Source of the DNA: TMED23 sp964566055
Lineage (GTDB): Bacteria; Pseudomonadota; Alphaproteobacteria; Rhodospirillales; UBA2165
Length of the DNA: 64,000 bases
Assembly: GCA_964566055.1 (NCBI GenBank)
Contig: CAZMHI010000021.1
Location: forward strand, 1-64,000
Reading direction: 5' to 3'
The position numbers and the translations under genes are program-made. The notes beneath the pieces are model-generated. The model saw nothing but the letters and a program-made list of their open reading frames with translations. It made no database searches and was not told the origin of the DNA. Shown here piece by piece: positions 1 through 9,083 of this stretch; position 1 is the stretch's first letter, and each line of letters starts with the position of its first letter.

Positions 1-2
1 CC

Positions 3-3000
3 GGCGAATCTGTTTTCAATACCATGGGTGTTGGTGATACGGCGACTGAGACCTTCACCTACACCATTGATGATGGCAATGGCGGCACCTCGATTGAAAC
101 TGCCACGATCACCATCACCGGTACCAATGATGCGCCGGTGGTAACGACGGCCATTCAGGATGGCACCGCCAATGAAGATCAGGCTTACTCTTATGATGCC
201 CCGGCTAATATTGCTGACGTTGATAATGGTGACACCCTGACCTATTCGGCGACCTTGGATGACGGCTCGCCGCTGCCGGATTGGATTTCAATTGACCCTG
301 CAACCGGTGAAATTTCCGGTCTGCCGGAGAACGATGATGTCGGTTCGCTGAATATCAATGTGGTTGCCACCGATGAGTCCGGCTGGACGGCTGATGATAC
401 CTATCAGCTCGATGTCATCAACACCAATGACGGCCCGGTTGCAGTTAATGATCTGGCCTCTGTTGATGAAGATGAGTCGGTGATCATTGATGTGCTGGCA
501 AACGACACCGATATTGATGGTATCGAGTTGACAGTAACCGATGTCAGCCTGCCGGAAGGCGTCGACGGTACGGTTGCAATCGTTGAAGTTGACGGTGTCA
601 CAAAAGTCCAATTTACGCCGGGTCCCGCCTATAACAGCCTGGCGGTTGGTGAAAGTGATCAAGTCGCTATCAGTTATACGATCTCTGACGGCGCCGGCGG
701 TAGCGATAGCGCGGTCGCCACGGTTACGATCAATGGCGAGAATGACGGCTTTACGGTTGTTGGCGATGCCGCCGATGACATGCTCGAAGACGATGTTTCA
801 ACGACCTTCAATGTATTCGATGATATCACCGTAACAGATGAGGATGCGTCGGATACGCATTCAATTACCACGTATTCGCAGCCGGCTAATGGTTCGGTTG
901 AAGTTTTGACCGACGGCACGGTTACGTATACGCCGCCTGCCGGCCACTTTAATAGCTTGGCCGAAGGCGAAACGGCGGTTGAGTCCTTCACTTATACGAT
1001 TGTCGACGGCAATGGTGCGGAATCCCTGGAAACTGCGACAGTTACAATCACCGGCACCAATGACGGTCCGGTTGCCATTGGTGGCTCCGAAACTGATTTG
1101 CTGGAAGACATAACATTCATCGGTCAATTGAGCGGCACTGATGTCGATGGCGATGATCTGTCTTATTCTTTGGCTGAAAACGGCGGACCCGCACACGGTT
1201 CCATCGAGATCGGTGAAGACGGTAGCTACACCTATGAGCCTGATCAAGATTATAGCGGTACCGACAGCTTTACCTTCCAGGTCAGTGATGGCCACGGTGG
1301 TACAGATACCGCAACAATTACGCTTTCCGTCACCGCTGTTGCCGATGATCCAATTGTTGTCGTTAGCGATGAAACCGGCAATGAAGATCAGTGGACACAG
1401 TTGAATTTGGATGCGGAAGAAACTGATATAGATGGCTCGGAGACCTTAAGCGTTCTGATCTCTGGCGTGCCGGACAACGCTCTGCTGAGCCCGGGCACGA
1501 ATTTAGGCGGCGGTGAGTGGACCGTATCGCCTGAACAACTGCACTTGGTTTGCATCTTGCCGCCGGAAAACTTCAATGGTGAGATCGATCTGAATTTGGC
1601 CGTAACTTCAACGGAACCAAATGGTAGTCTTGCGACAATTGACAAAGACTTCACCGTAACCGTAAACGCGGTTAATGATGCGGCTACAATCTCCGGTGAT
1701 GATACAGGTGCGGTCACTGAGGACAGCCTGCTTGTGGTATCGGGTGATTTGGATGTAACTGATCCGGATACAGGTGAAGCAATCTTTGATGTCGCCAATG
1801 AAACTGGCGATTACGGCTCCTTCACCATGGATGCCAATGGCAGCTGGACTTATAACCTCGACAATGACAATGCCGATGTTCAAGCCTTGGGCGTTGGTGA
1901 AAGTATGTCCGAGACCTTTACCGTCTCGTCGGTCGATGGTACGGCAAGCGAAATTGTAACCATCACGATCAACGGTACCAATGATGGTCCGGTCGCTGTT
2001 GACGACAGCAACACTGTCGGCGAAGACGTCAATTCGGTTATTGGCTCAGTGACAGCGAATGACAGCGATGTCGATGGCGATACCTTGAACGTTACTGAAG
2101 TTGAGTTTAACGGCACAACTCATAGCTTCCCGGAAGGGGAAGATAGCCTCACCATCGTCGGTGATCATGGTACCTTGGTGATGAATTCCGACGGCTCGTA
2201 TGAATATACCCGGAGTGATGAAGGTGGCGGCGGAACGGCCAGTGAAATTGTTGAAGCAGGTGGCTATGGTTCCAGCGAAGCAGATTGGACCAGCGCCGGC
2301 GTTTCCATCTCAGCTTTTGATTTTGGCACTTCCTATACCGATGGCGATGGTAACTTCGATGCCTCTTTGGCTGATGACAACGTTGTCGTTACCAGCCAAG
2401 GTTTAGGCGTAGAAGGTTCACAAGGCGGCGCCCAAGCATCTGACCAGATTGAATATGACCCGAACTCCGGTGATTCTGAAGCCTTGGCTTTGAGCTTTGA
2501 TACATCTGTCTCGAGCGCCGATGTGACGGTTGCGCGTCTCTATCACGGCGAAGGTTCCGATGGAGAGCAAGGCATGTGGCAGGCCTATGATGCCGACGGT
2601 AATCTGGTTGGCAGCGGCGAGATTGATGATGACACGGTTGCTTACGATAGCGGCAGCAGCAATGTTGGTACGCTCAATATCGATCTTGGCGGCACTGCTT
2701 TCCAGACCGTGGTTTTTACGGCGACGCAAATGTCCGGCAGCCAAAGTGACTTTAAAGTGCAGGGCGTTGAATATGAAACGGTCGGCACGCTGGTCGGTGA
2801 TGGTGGCGAAGATGTCTTCACTTATACAGTTGCCGATGATCAAGGGGCCACCGATACTGCTGAATTGACCATCAGCGTCGACGGCGTCGATGATGATCCT
2901 GCTGATCCACCCATATTGACGATCGATTCTACGCTAATTTCGCAAACTTCAGCCGAGACCTTGATTGCAGCTACCTTCGATGATGGCGCCTCAGATGGCT

Positions 3001-4346
3001 TCTCCTATGTTGATGATGCCTTCCGCGGTACCGATGAAGGCGATTATGCCAAAGGCCGGATCAAAGATGGCGGGCGCAGTGATGATGGCTACCTCCGAGT
3101 TGAATTGGGTGGCGTTGATGATGATGACATCACCGATATGTCGGGCGGTTTCGAGCAAACTTTCACCGTCAATGAAGATGGTACCGGTTCCATCACCTTC
3201 TCCTATAAAGTTGATATGTCCCATAAATATGAAGACGACGAATATGCCGAAGTATTGGTCAGCATTGACGGCCAGCTCGTCGATGTCGGCGGAAATGACT
3301 ATGTTGCCCGAGTGCACGATGGCGATATCGGCTGGACCACGGTGACCATTGATCTCGGTGATTTGGAAGCCGGTGATCATACCGTCATGATTGGTGGTTA
3401 TAATAATAAAAAGACCACGGATGATGAAAAAACCAAAATTGATTTCGACGATATTTCCTTGGTTGTTGAGCCGGACGATGCCGGCAGTGTCTATGATGTC
3501 GATTTCTATGCCGCCTTAACTGACGATAGTGAAACCTTGTCGGCGATCACGGTCAATGATCTGCCCAATGGCGTGGTCTTTAATGGTATTGATCAAAATG
3601 AAGATGGTACCTGGACCTTAAACCCTGATGATCTTGACGGCTTGACCATGACAGTGCCTGAAGGAACAGAGGATTTTAATATATCAGCCTCAGTGACCTC
3701 GACCGCGGACAATGGTGATACCGCGACCACGACTGCGACACATACGATTGATGTTATGACCGATTCACTTGGTGAAGACACTGATGATACCATTGTCGGC
3801 ACCATGGCTGATGACGACGCGGATGCCGATGCTGATGCAGACGCTGATAGTGGTGAGGATATCCTCTACGGCGGTGCCGGTGATGACAATATCGATGGCC
3901 AAAGCGGTGATGATGAACTCTTCGGTGGCTCGGGCGTTGATTATATTGATGGCGGTGCCGGCGGTGACGTGATCTACGGCGGCAGCGATGACGATGTTAT
4001 TATCGGCGGCGAAGGCAATGACCAGCTTTACGGCGGCTCCGGCGATGACGAGTTTATCTTCAGCCTCGGCGATGGCGATGACACGGTCTTCGATTTCGAT
4101 AATGGTGACGTGCTGACCTTTGATGGGATTGATCTTAATGATGGCGATTCCGTTCAATTTGAAGCCGACGGCGATGACGTCGTAGTGACGGTTATCGGCA
4201 GCAATGATGAGCAATCTAAAGTGACGCTAAAAGATGCTGCCAAGGATATGGATGATGCCGATCGCGCCAATGTCGGTGATGGTTACTCGGTTACCGATAC
4301 TGGTGACGGCTCTATCAATATCGTGGTCGATACATCCGGCGGCTAA
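3..4346 (+). CDS. Giant VCBS/cadherin-like RTX adhesin, 5'-truncated by window start
   Basis: Large secreted adhesin; the frame is open to the first bases of the window, so the N-terminus lies outside, and 1447 residues are visible. It has repeated Ig/cadherin-like VCBS domains, each closing with GTNDGPV-type motifs and containing D-x-D-x-D calcium sites. Two non-repeat beta-rich segments follow, at about nt 2220-2800 and 2930-3470. A DADADADADAD linker then leads into at least six RTX nonapeptides (GGxGxDxxx, about nt 3850-4060) and a C-terminal region typical of type I secretion substrates. The protein is very acidic and has no cysteine-rich regions. The nearby LapG-like protease suggests a LapA/BapA-type biofilm adhesin whose surface retention is regulated by proteolysis (inference). 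The retention module and cleavage site would be N-terminal and are not visible here. Confidence 0.93.
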   Translation, partial: GESVFNTMGVGDTATETFTYTIDDGNGGTSIETATITITGTNDAPVVTTAIQDGTANEDQAYSYDAPANIADVDNGDTLTYSATLDDGSPLPDWISIDPATGEISGLPENDDVGSLNINVVATDESGWTADDTYQLDVINTNDGPVAVNDLASVDEDESVIIDVLANDTDIDGIELTVTDVSLPEGVDGTVAIVEVDGVTKVQFTPGPAYNSLAVGESDQVAISYTISDGAGGSDSAVATVTINGENDGFTVVGDAADDMLEDDVSTTFNVFDDITVTDEDASDTHSITTYSQPANGSVEVLTDGTVTYTPPAGHFNSLAEGETAVESFTYTIVDGNGAESLETATVTITGTNDGPVAIGGSETDLLEDITFIGQLSGTDVDGDDLSYSLAENGGPAHGSIEIGEDGSYTYEPDQDYSGTDSFTFQVSDGHGGTDTATITLSVTAVADDPIVVVSDETGNEDQWTQLNLDAEETDIDGSETLSVLISGVPDNALLSPGTNLGGGEWTVSPEQLHLVCILPPENFNGEIDLNLAVTSTEPNGSLATIDKDFTVTVNAVNDAATISGDDTGAVTEDSLLVVSGDLDVTDPDTGEAIFDVANETGDYGSFTMDANGSWTYNLDNDNADVQALGVGESMSETFTVSSVDGTASEIVTITINGTNDGPVAVDDSNTVGEDVNSVIGSVTANDSDVDGDTLNVTEVEFNGTTHSFPEGEDSLTIVGDHGTLVMNSDGSYEYTRSDEGGGGTASEIVEAGGYGSSEADWTSAGVSISAFDFGTSYTDGDGNFDASLADDNVVVTSQGLGVEGSQGGAQASDQIEYDPNSGDSEALALSFDTSVSSADVTVARLYHGEGSDGEQGMWQAYDADGNLVGSGEIDDDTVAYDSGSSNVGTLNIDLGGTAFQTVVFTATQMSGSQSDFKVQGVEYETVGTLVGDGGEDVFTYTVADDQGATDTAELTISVDGVDDDPADPPILTIDSTLISQTSAETLIAATFDDGASDGFSYVDDAFRGTDEGDYAKGRIKDGGRSDDGYLRVELGGVDDDDITDMSGGFEQTFTVNEDGTGSITFSYKVDMSHKYEDDEYAEVLVSIDGQLVDVGGNDYVARVHDGDIGWTTVTIDLGDLEAGDHTVMIGGYNNKKTTDDEKTKIDFDDISLVVEPDDAGSVYDVDFYAALTDDSETLSAITVNDLPNGVVFNGIDQNEDGTWTLNPDDLDGLTMTVPEGTEDFNISASVTSTADNGDTATTTATHTIDVMTDSLGEDTDDTIVGTMADDDADADADADADSGEDILYGGAGDDNIDGQSGDDELFGGSGVDYIDGGAGGDVIYGGSDDDVIIGGEGNDQLYGGSGDDEFIFSLGDGDDTVFDFDNGDVLTFDGIDLNDGDSVQFEADGDDVVVTVIGSNDEQSKVTLKDAAKDMDDADRANVGDGYSVTDTGDGSINIVVDTSGG

Positions 4347-4380
4347 CAATTTAGATTTTAAATATACGTGGTTAAGAAAG

Positions 4381-4407
4381 GGCTGCCCCAAGCGGGTGGC
4401 CTTTTTT
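4381..4407 (+). terminator. Rho-independent terminator after the adhesin
   Basis: GGCTGCCC and GGGTGGCC form an 8-bp stem with two G-U pairs around a short loop, followed directly by six T residues. It lies 35 bases after the adhesin stop codon and touches the end of the convergent ATP-grasp gene. Confidence 0.75.
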
Positions 4408-5671
4408 ACTTCTTGGCGCGGCTATCGATCATTGCCCGGAAGGCGTTGGTGACCCGCTCCATATGCGGTCTGAGATATTCGAAATTATCGGCGTGGTCGA
4501 AAGCATGGCGCATGGCCGGGTTCATCTCGAAGATCAGAATATCGCCGGACTCGGTGACATTGAAATCGATGCCAAAGAAGTCGAGGCCAACCAGATCGGC
4601 CAGTTTTTCCATTCGCAGATAAACTTCTTCACCCAAATAAGCCTGTGGATCAGCCATAAAAGACTTTTCTTCCGCCATCATCCAATCATGCTCCGCCATT
4701 AGGGTTTTGCGATTTGAGCCATGCACATTCCAGGTCGCATCAATATGTAGGACCACAGGGTAGAGCTTTCCGTCGATACTGAAAAACCGCATTTTACGGT
4801 GATATTTCTGGCGGAAGAAGTTTTCAATAAACTGGATCAGATAAACTTCAGTGTCAGCGAGCTCCTCAGCAGCGGTGACAAATTCCTCCAGATTATCGCA
4901 TTTCATGAACGTGCGTCCTGTATGGGTACCGGTTTCCCGGATCAATACCGGAAACTCAAACTTATGTTCTTCAAGCAGCTGGGTAAGATCATATTTGTTT
5001 GAGTTTTCAGCCGGCACCCGGATGGTTTTTCCCATTTGGATACCGTCCATACCGAGCAAACGCCGATAATTATTGTCCCGGGTTGTTTCCATCACGCGGG
5101 CTGGATCATTAATTACCGAAAGCTCAGGATTTAGTTCTAGAAATTTGGCGGCGGTCTGCAGAGATTGAAGTTCGACATCCGGATCAGCAATGGTGTTGAT
5201 TACTACATCGAATTTTGGAATCCGGTTAGGCTGCAGCAAATTGTTGTTCAGCACCAAATAGCTGATGGTCGTGTATTCCGATGCATCCCAGAAATAGCGG
5301 CTCGAGAAATTACCGCCCCGCAGCTTGAGTTTATGCTGGCCTTTGCGGCTTTGGCCGAGTGTGTAATAGGCATTTTGCACACCCCGGAGACGGAGTATCC
5401 GGGCACGCAGTTCAGTCTGACAGGTGGATATGGTTATGGGGTTGCGTTTAATGCCGGCCCGGAGTGTGCGGCGGGCATTGCTTTCTTTGCCGCGTGATTT
5501 TTGGATGGCCGATAAATTAAAATAGGGTTGCAGATTGGCTGGTTCCAGCTCAATCGCCCGTTCAAATATGTTGGCGGCGCGCTCTAAATCATCTGCGCGA
5601 ATAAGGGTCGAGCCTAATTGATTGTATAAAGGAGAGTTCTCGGGCGCGAGTGCGAGGGCGCGCTGGAACAT
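4406..5671 (-). CDS. TPR / ATP-grasp domain protein
   Basis: From the first ATG the protein has 421 residues. The N-terminal 70 residues are two TPR units (ALALAPENSPLYNQLGSTL, then ANIFERAIELEPANLQPYFNL). A RimK/ATP-grasp-like domain occupies about residues 150-415: nucleotide-binding FPVLIRETGTHTGRTF, the hinge segment VYLIQFIENFF, and metal-ligand segments DFFGIDFN and DILIFEMNPA. ATP-grasp enzymes ligate a carboxylate to an amine or thiol through acyl phosphate; the substrate here is unknown. The reading frame stays open and TPR-like upstream of this ATG without any ATG, GTG or TTG, so the true start is unclear (see the 5672-5906 entry). The gene lies directly downstream of, and in the same frame as, the HD-GYP-like sensor gene, and is likely in one operon with it. 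Confidence 0.85.
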   Translation of the reverse strand: MFQRALALAPENSPLYNQLGSTLIRADDLERAANIFERAIELEPANLQPYFNLSAIQKSRGKESNARRTLRAGIKRNPITISTCQTELRARILRLRGVQNAYYTLGQSRKGQHKLKLRGGNFSSRYFWDASEYTTISYLVLNNNLLQPNRIPKFDVVINTIADPDVELQSLQTAAKFLELNPELSVINDPARVMETTRDNNYRRLLGMDGIQMGKTIRVPAENSNKYDLTQLLEEHKFEFPVLIRETGTHTGRTFMKCDNLEEFVTAAEELADTEVYLIQFIENFFRQKYHRKMRFFSIDGKLYPVVLHIDATWNVHGSNRKTLMAEHDWMMAEEKSFMADPQAYLGEEVYLRMEKLADLVGLDFFGIDFNVTESGDILIFEMNPAMRHAFDHADNFEYLRPHMERVTNAFRAMIDSRAKK

Positions 5672-5906
5672 CGCGGTGGCTTCAGGGAAACGATCCAGCT
5701 CTCTGAGGCTAAGCGCCAGACCGCTATAAGCACGGACATTATCATTAACCTTGGCAATAAAGGCGCGAAACTTATTGACGGCTCCTTCATGATCGCCAGC
5801 CTGCCGAAGCTCATAGGCTTCCGCTAATTCAGTCGAAACCGGCTCCGGTTGAGGTGACTTAGGTGGTGGCTTTTTGGGGGTGTCGGAGGGCCCGCGTTCC
5901 TTTCAC
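5672..5906 (-). other. Coding-like 5' extension of the TPR/ATP-grasp gene with no usable start codon
   Basis: The ATP-grasp frame remains open from its first ATG back to the TGA that ends the upstream gene at 5903-5905. Its translation is convincingly coding: a Pro/Lys-rich lead, then TPR helices (AYELRQAGDHEGAVNKF, AYSGLALSLRELDRFPEAT). No ATG, GTG or TTG occurs in this stretch. A GTG overlapping the upstream stop (GTGA, 5906-5903) begins in the neighbouring frame and would join this frame after a +1 shift at the CCCCCAAAAA run near 5873-5883. A frameshift (real, programmed or sequencing error), a non-standard start or TGA readthrough are the options. Confidence 0.6.
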
Positions 5907-8050
5907 CCGTTGGTTAGGAAATGCGCCCATTTCTGGGCGCCGCCGTGATTTTCAAGCAGATTTAAGAGGGCGGCGACTACGGCGCGATCATATTTGGCGC
6001 CGGATTCTTCGAGTAAAATATTGCCAGCCGCTTCAATGGAGATACCGTCCGAACCATCGCTTGGATTGCAAAGGCTCAAAAAGGCATTGGCGACGGCAAC
6101 GATTTTTGCTGGCAGTAAAATCTGCTCACTTTGCAGGCCGGCAGGGCCTGAACCGTCATCTGCTTCAAAGCTTTGACGGATGGCTTCAACCACAGGACCT
6201 TCAAAATCGATGTTTTCCAGCAATTCGGCGGAGGATGAAACGATATCCTCACCATCGACAATAGAGCCGAGATTGAGGAGCGCGCCGGCAAACTCGGCTG
6301 TGTCGGTATCTATTTTATCGGCTTCCATATCTTCGGCGATGGCGCGGGCAACTTCACCGACATAATTGGAGCGCGCCGAGGTCGTCGGATCGCGCCGGTC
6401 AACGATGGCTGCGAGCGTGCTGACCAATTGGCGCAAACGATTTTCACTTTTAATCTGTTCTTGTGAGAACTCAGTGATGTCGTCCATGATCATCAGAATA
6501 CCCGGCGGATGATCGCGGTCGCCCCGGAGCGGAATATGGTCGGAACGGATAACCTGCAGTGAACCGTCTTCCTGCTCAAAGCGATGGATATTGCTGGCGC
6601 GGATTTTCTGCACTGAATCCTCAATGCCTTGATCTTCAGCATCGGCAAAATCGCTGAGCATCTGTTTATTGATCTCGGCGTAGTATTTGGCTTTGACCGG
6701 TCCCATGACGCCGGCCATGGTTTTACCGAACATATCCGCTGCTTCAATGCCGGCGGCTTTGGCGGCAGGCTCGTTCGAGAATGTATAGGTCGTGGTGCCA
6801 TCAACCGCGACAATATGGGTTGATTGGCTGTTGGTAATAACGCGCATGAATTTAGAGATATTTTCAAATCGTTCGGACGAAATCCGAAATTTCTCAGCCG
6901 CCGCGGCCGCTCTTAGTGAAGTGCCGTGACGCCAAATCGCAATCATGGCAATGGCGACACCGACAATAATCAGGACAAATACCACCAAAATAGTTTGCAG
7001 ACGGGATTCGTTGGCGGATAGGGCTTCGGCGCGGGAAATTTTGCGCACTAATATCCAGGGCAGGTCGGCAACCGGACGAGAGGTCACCAGTACTTCTTCA
7101 CCGGAATAATCCCGCTTGATGGCAAAGCCGCCCGGCTTTTCGAGGGCAAAAGTGGCAGCTAAATCAGGTGTGTCAAAGGCCATGGAGCGCTCGAGCGGTT
7201 TGGCACCATCTTTGAGCGGTGAAAGATATTCAACCGCGTTGCCAGATTTACGGACCAAATATGTTTCAGAGGTTTTGTTGGTGTCCCCCGGCTGCTTCAA
7301 GAGATCATAGAGCTCTTCATCAATCACCCGAATGCCCAGGGCAATACCGAGACCCTTGGCGCCGGCATCCTGCTGCACACCGTAGACCGGCAGGGAATAG
7401 CCCATGGTTGGCTGGTTGGTTGCGCCTTTATACATATCGATGACAGCGGGCTCGCCATCGAAACTTTTGCCGATGGCGGAGCGTTGCTTGCCGGACAAAG
7501 GCGGCATTTCCGGGGTCAGCACAATCGGCTTGCCATCTGAATCCAAGAGCGCCATACCAGCCGTGCCGGCACGCTCGACATTGGAATTGGTTTCTTGCTG
7601 AGGGGCGGGTGGCGCAAAGCCGTTGCGATCCGCTACGGCGACCAGCAAATTACGCAGATAGCCTTGCTGCGCCGTTGCATCGGTGACGCCGGTTTTATCA
7701 TTATTGGCATCCGATAATTCAGACATATAAAGTTGGAGGGAGGCGTTCTCGGTCAACTCGGCGATGGAGTCGAAGTTTAGCTCCATCCATTCATTGATAT
7801 CGGCGACCCGGCTATCAGCGACAATGCCCAGCCTGATCTGCCACTCATTGAGGGCACGTTGCCGTTCGCTTTCGACAAACCGGAAGGAGAAAAAGACACC
7901 AGCGCCGATGACCGCGATCATAACCACGATAATTATCCCGACAATGAGATTAACGCGGCCTTTTTTGGTTTCTTCCTCGGCCTCTTTGTCCCGATCAACT
8001 TCAGTGTCGACGACTTCTGCTTCATCGTTATTTTCCGGCTCTTCGGCCAT
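5903..8050 (-). CDS. Membrane sensor with Cache-like, PAS and degenerate HD-GYP domains
   Basis: A 715-residue inner-membrane signalling protein. An acidic cytoplasmic N-terminus is followed by TM1 (about residues 33-55), a roughly 290-residue periplasmic domain of Cache type, TM2 (about 350-373), a PAS-like domain (about 390-515) and a C-terminal domain resembling HD-GYP phosphodiesterases. The segment IVDRRDPTTSARSNYVGEVA matches the start of HD-GYP domains, but the usual GHS histidine is replaced and the HDIGK signature reads LNLGSI. No GYP motif is seen, so catalysis of c-di-GMP hydrolysis is unlikely; ligand binding or scaffolding is possible. It sits divergently from the LapG-like protease and beside the adhesin, so it may fill the LapD role (inference). 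Confidence 0.8.
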   Translation of the reverse strand: MAEEPENNDEAEVVDTEVDRDKEAEEETKKGRVNLIVGIIIVVMIAVIGAGVFFSFRFVESERQRALNEWQIRLGIVADSRVADINEWMELNFDSIAELTENASLQLYMSELSDANNDKTGVTDATAQQGYLRNLLVAVADRNGFAPPAPQQETNSNVERAGTAGMALLDSDGKPIVLTPEMPPLSGKQRSAIGKSFDGEPAVIDMYKGATNQPTMGYSLPVYGVQQDAGAKGLGIALGIRVIDEELYDLLKQPGDTNKTSETYLVRKSGNAVEYLSPLKDGAKPLERSMAFDTPDLAATFALEKPGGFAIKRDYSGEEVLVTSRPVADLPWILVRKISRAEALSANESRLQTILVVFVLIIVGVAIAMIAIWRHGTSLRAAAAAEKFRISSERFENISKFMRVITNSQSTHIVAVDGTTTYTFSNEPAAKAAGIEAADMFGKTMAGVMGPVKAKYYAEINKQMLSDFADAEDQGIEDSVQKIRASNIHRFEQEDGSLQVIRSDHIPLRGDRDHPPGILMIMDDITEFSQEQIKSENRLRQLVSTLAAIVDRRDPTTSARSNYVGEVARAIAEDMEADKIDTDTAEFAGALLNLGSIVDGEDIVSSSAELLENIDFEGPVVEAIRQSFEADDGSGPAGLQSEQILLPAKIVAVANAFLSLCNPSDGSDGISIEAAGNILLEESGAKYDRAVVAALLNLLENHGGAQKWAHFLTNG

Positions 8051-8180
8051 TCAACTGCCTCCCGAAATCACTCTTTTGCTTAAGCTACTCTAAATATAAG
8101 GTTTTTTGAAGCTGGGATGTGAATAAATATGATAGTCATCACAGACCCTTGAAACGATATCGTGGAATATTCAATATCGA

Positions 8181-9056
8181 GTGAACTTTGAGGTTGTGAC
8201 TATATTTCCGGGCCATCTCAGGTTAAATTGGCATATTCGGTTTTTTTATTTGGTAAAGATTGATTTGAAGCACTTTAAAACCATTGCCGGCTTAAGCATT
8301 GCCGCTGCCACACTCGCCTTTGCAGCCAGTGAGGTTTCGGCTGCTCCATTGACGCCGGTACCTGTCGCAGTTCAGCAAGAGGCCAACCAAGCCGGTTACG
8401 TTGAAGTGCGTAAACGACGCAAGCGCCGTTCTAAAAAGCGCCGCCGCGGCGGATCCGTTGCAACAGCCAGCACCGCCAGAGCTAAATCCAGTAAGAGTAA
8501 ATTATCCGCCAATGCTTTGTTATTCGGCACCGCTGAAACCCAATCAACCAACTTTAAGCCCTTCAAAAAATGGCGGGGCGCGATGGCCAAGACTGCCAAG
8601 GAGCAGACCGATCTTGCGGCTTTTAAAAAGAAGTTCAGCAAATGGGTGAAGTTTCTCGACACCTTGAAGGGCAAGGATCAGCTCACCCAGATCAAAGCCG
8701 TTAACAAATTTATGAACCAGGCTAAATATATCCAGGACATAAAAAACTGGGGCATCAAGGATTATTGGGAAAGCCCGGGCGAGTTTTTCTCTAAATTTGG
8801 CGATTGCGAAGACTACTCCATCGCCAAATATATGGGACTGAAATATCTTGGTTTTAATCCGGAAAAAATGCGTGTCGTCGCGGTAAAAGACCTCAACCTC
8901 AAAGTCGGCCACGCGATCCTGGCAGTTTACTACAAGAAGCGCATTCTGGTGCTTGATAATCAAATTAAGATTGTTGCCGATAGCCGTAAAATCCGCCACT
9001 ACCAGCCGGTCTATTCGATCAATGAAAAATATTGGTGGCGTCATCGGGTCGGCTAG
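8181..9056 (+). CDS. lapG: LapG-like bacterial transglutaminase-like cysteine protease (BTLCP, DUF920)
   Basis: Periplasmic Ca-dependent cysteine protease of the LapG family, which in Pseudomonas clips large RTX adhesins from the outer membrane when c-di-GMP is low. The catalytic triad is visible: Cys209 in GDCEDYSIAKY, His244 in VGHAILAVYY and Asp259 in VLDNQ, numbered from the ATG at 8181. The ATG start gives an awkward 30-residue lead; a TTG at 8265 would give a clean signal peptide (MKHFKTIAGLSIAAATLAFA, cleaved after SEVSA) and may be the true start. An unusual Lys/Arg cluster (RKRRKRRSKKRRR) follows the signal peptide. It is transcribed divergently from the sensor gene. The adhesin at the window start is the obvious candidate substrate. 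Confidence 0.88.
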   Translation: MNFEVVTIFPGHLRLNWHIRFFYLVKIDLKHFKTIAGLSIAAATLAFAASEVSAAPLTPVPVAVQQEANQAGYVEVRKRRKRRSKKRRRGGSVATASTARAKSSKSKLSANALLFGTAETQSTNFKPFKKWRGAMAKTAKEQTDLAAFKKKFSKWVKFLDTLKGKDQLTQIKAVNKFMNQAKYIQDIKNWGIKDYWESPGEFFSKFGDCEDYSIAKYMGLKYLGFNPEKMRVVAVKDLNLKVGHAILAVYYKKRILVLDNQIKIVADSRKIRHYQPVYSINEKYWWRHRVG

Positions 9057-9083
9057 GGCGCTCGATTGATCTAAATTCCGAAC

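Noticed and set aside
3765..4214. Antisense open frame rich in Ile/Ala/Val opposite the RTX repeats
   Set aside because: It is the mirror of the GGxGxD repeat codons; composition is an artefact.
5903..5905. In-frame TGA between sensor and ATP-grasp genes as a selenocysteine codon
   Set aside because: No Cys-type motif or Cys alignment at this position and no clear hairpin was seen downstream, unlike the AhpD-like case; a gene boundary with an odd start is more likely.
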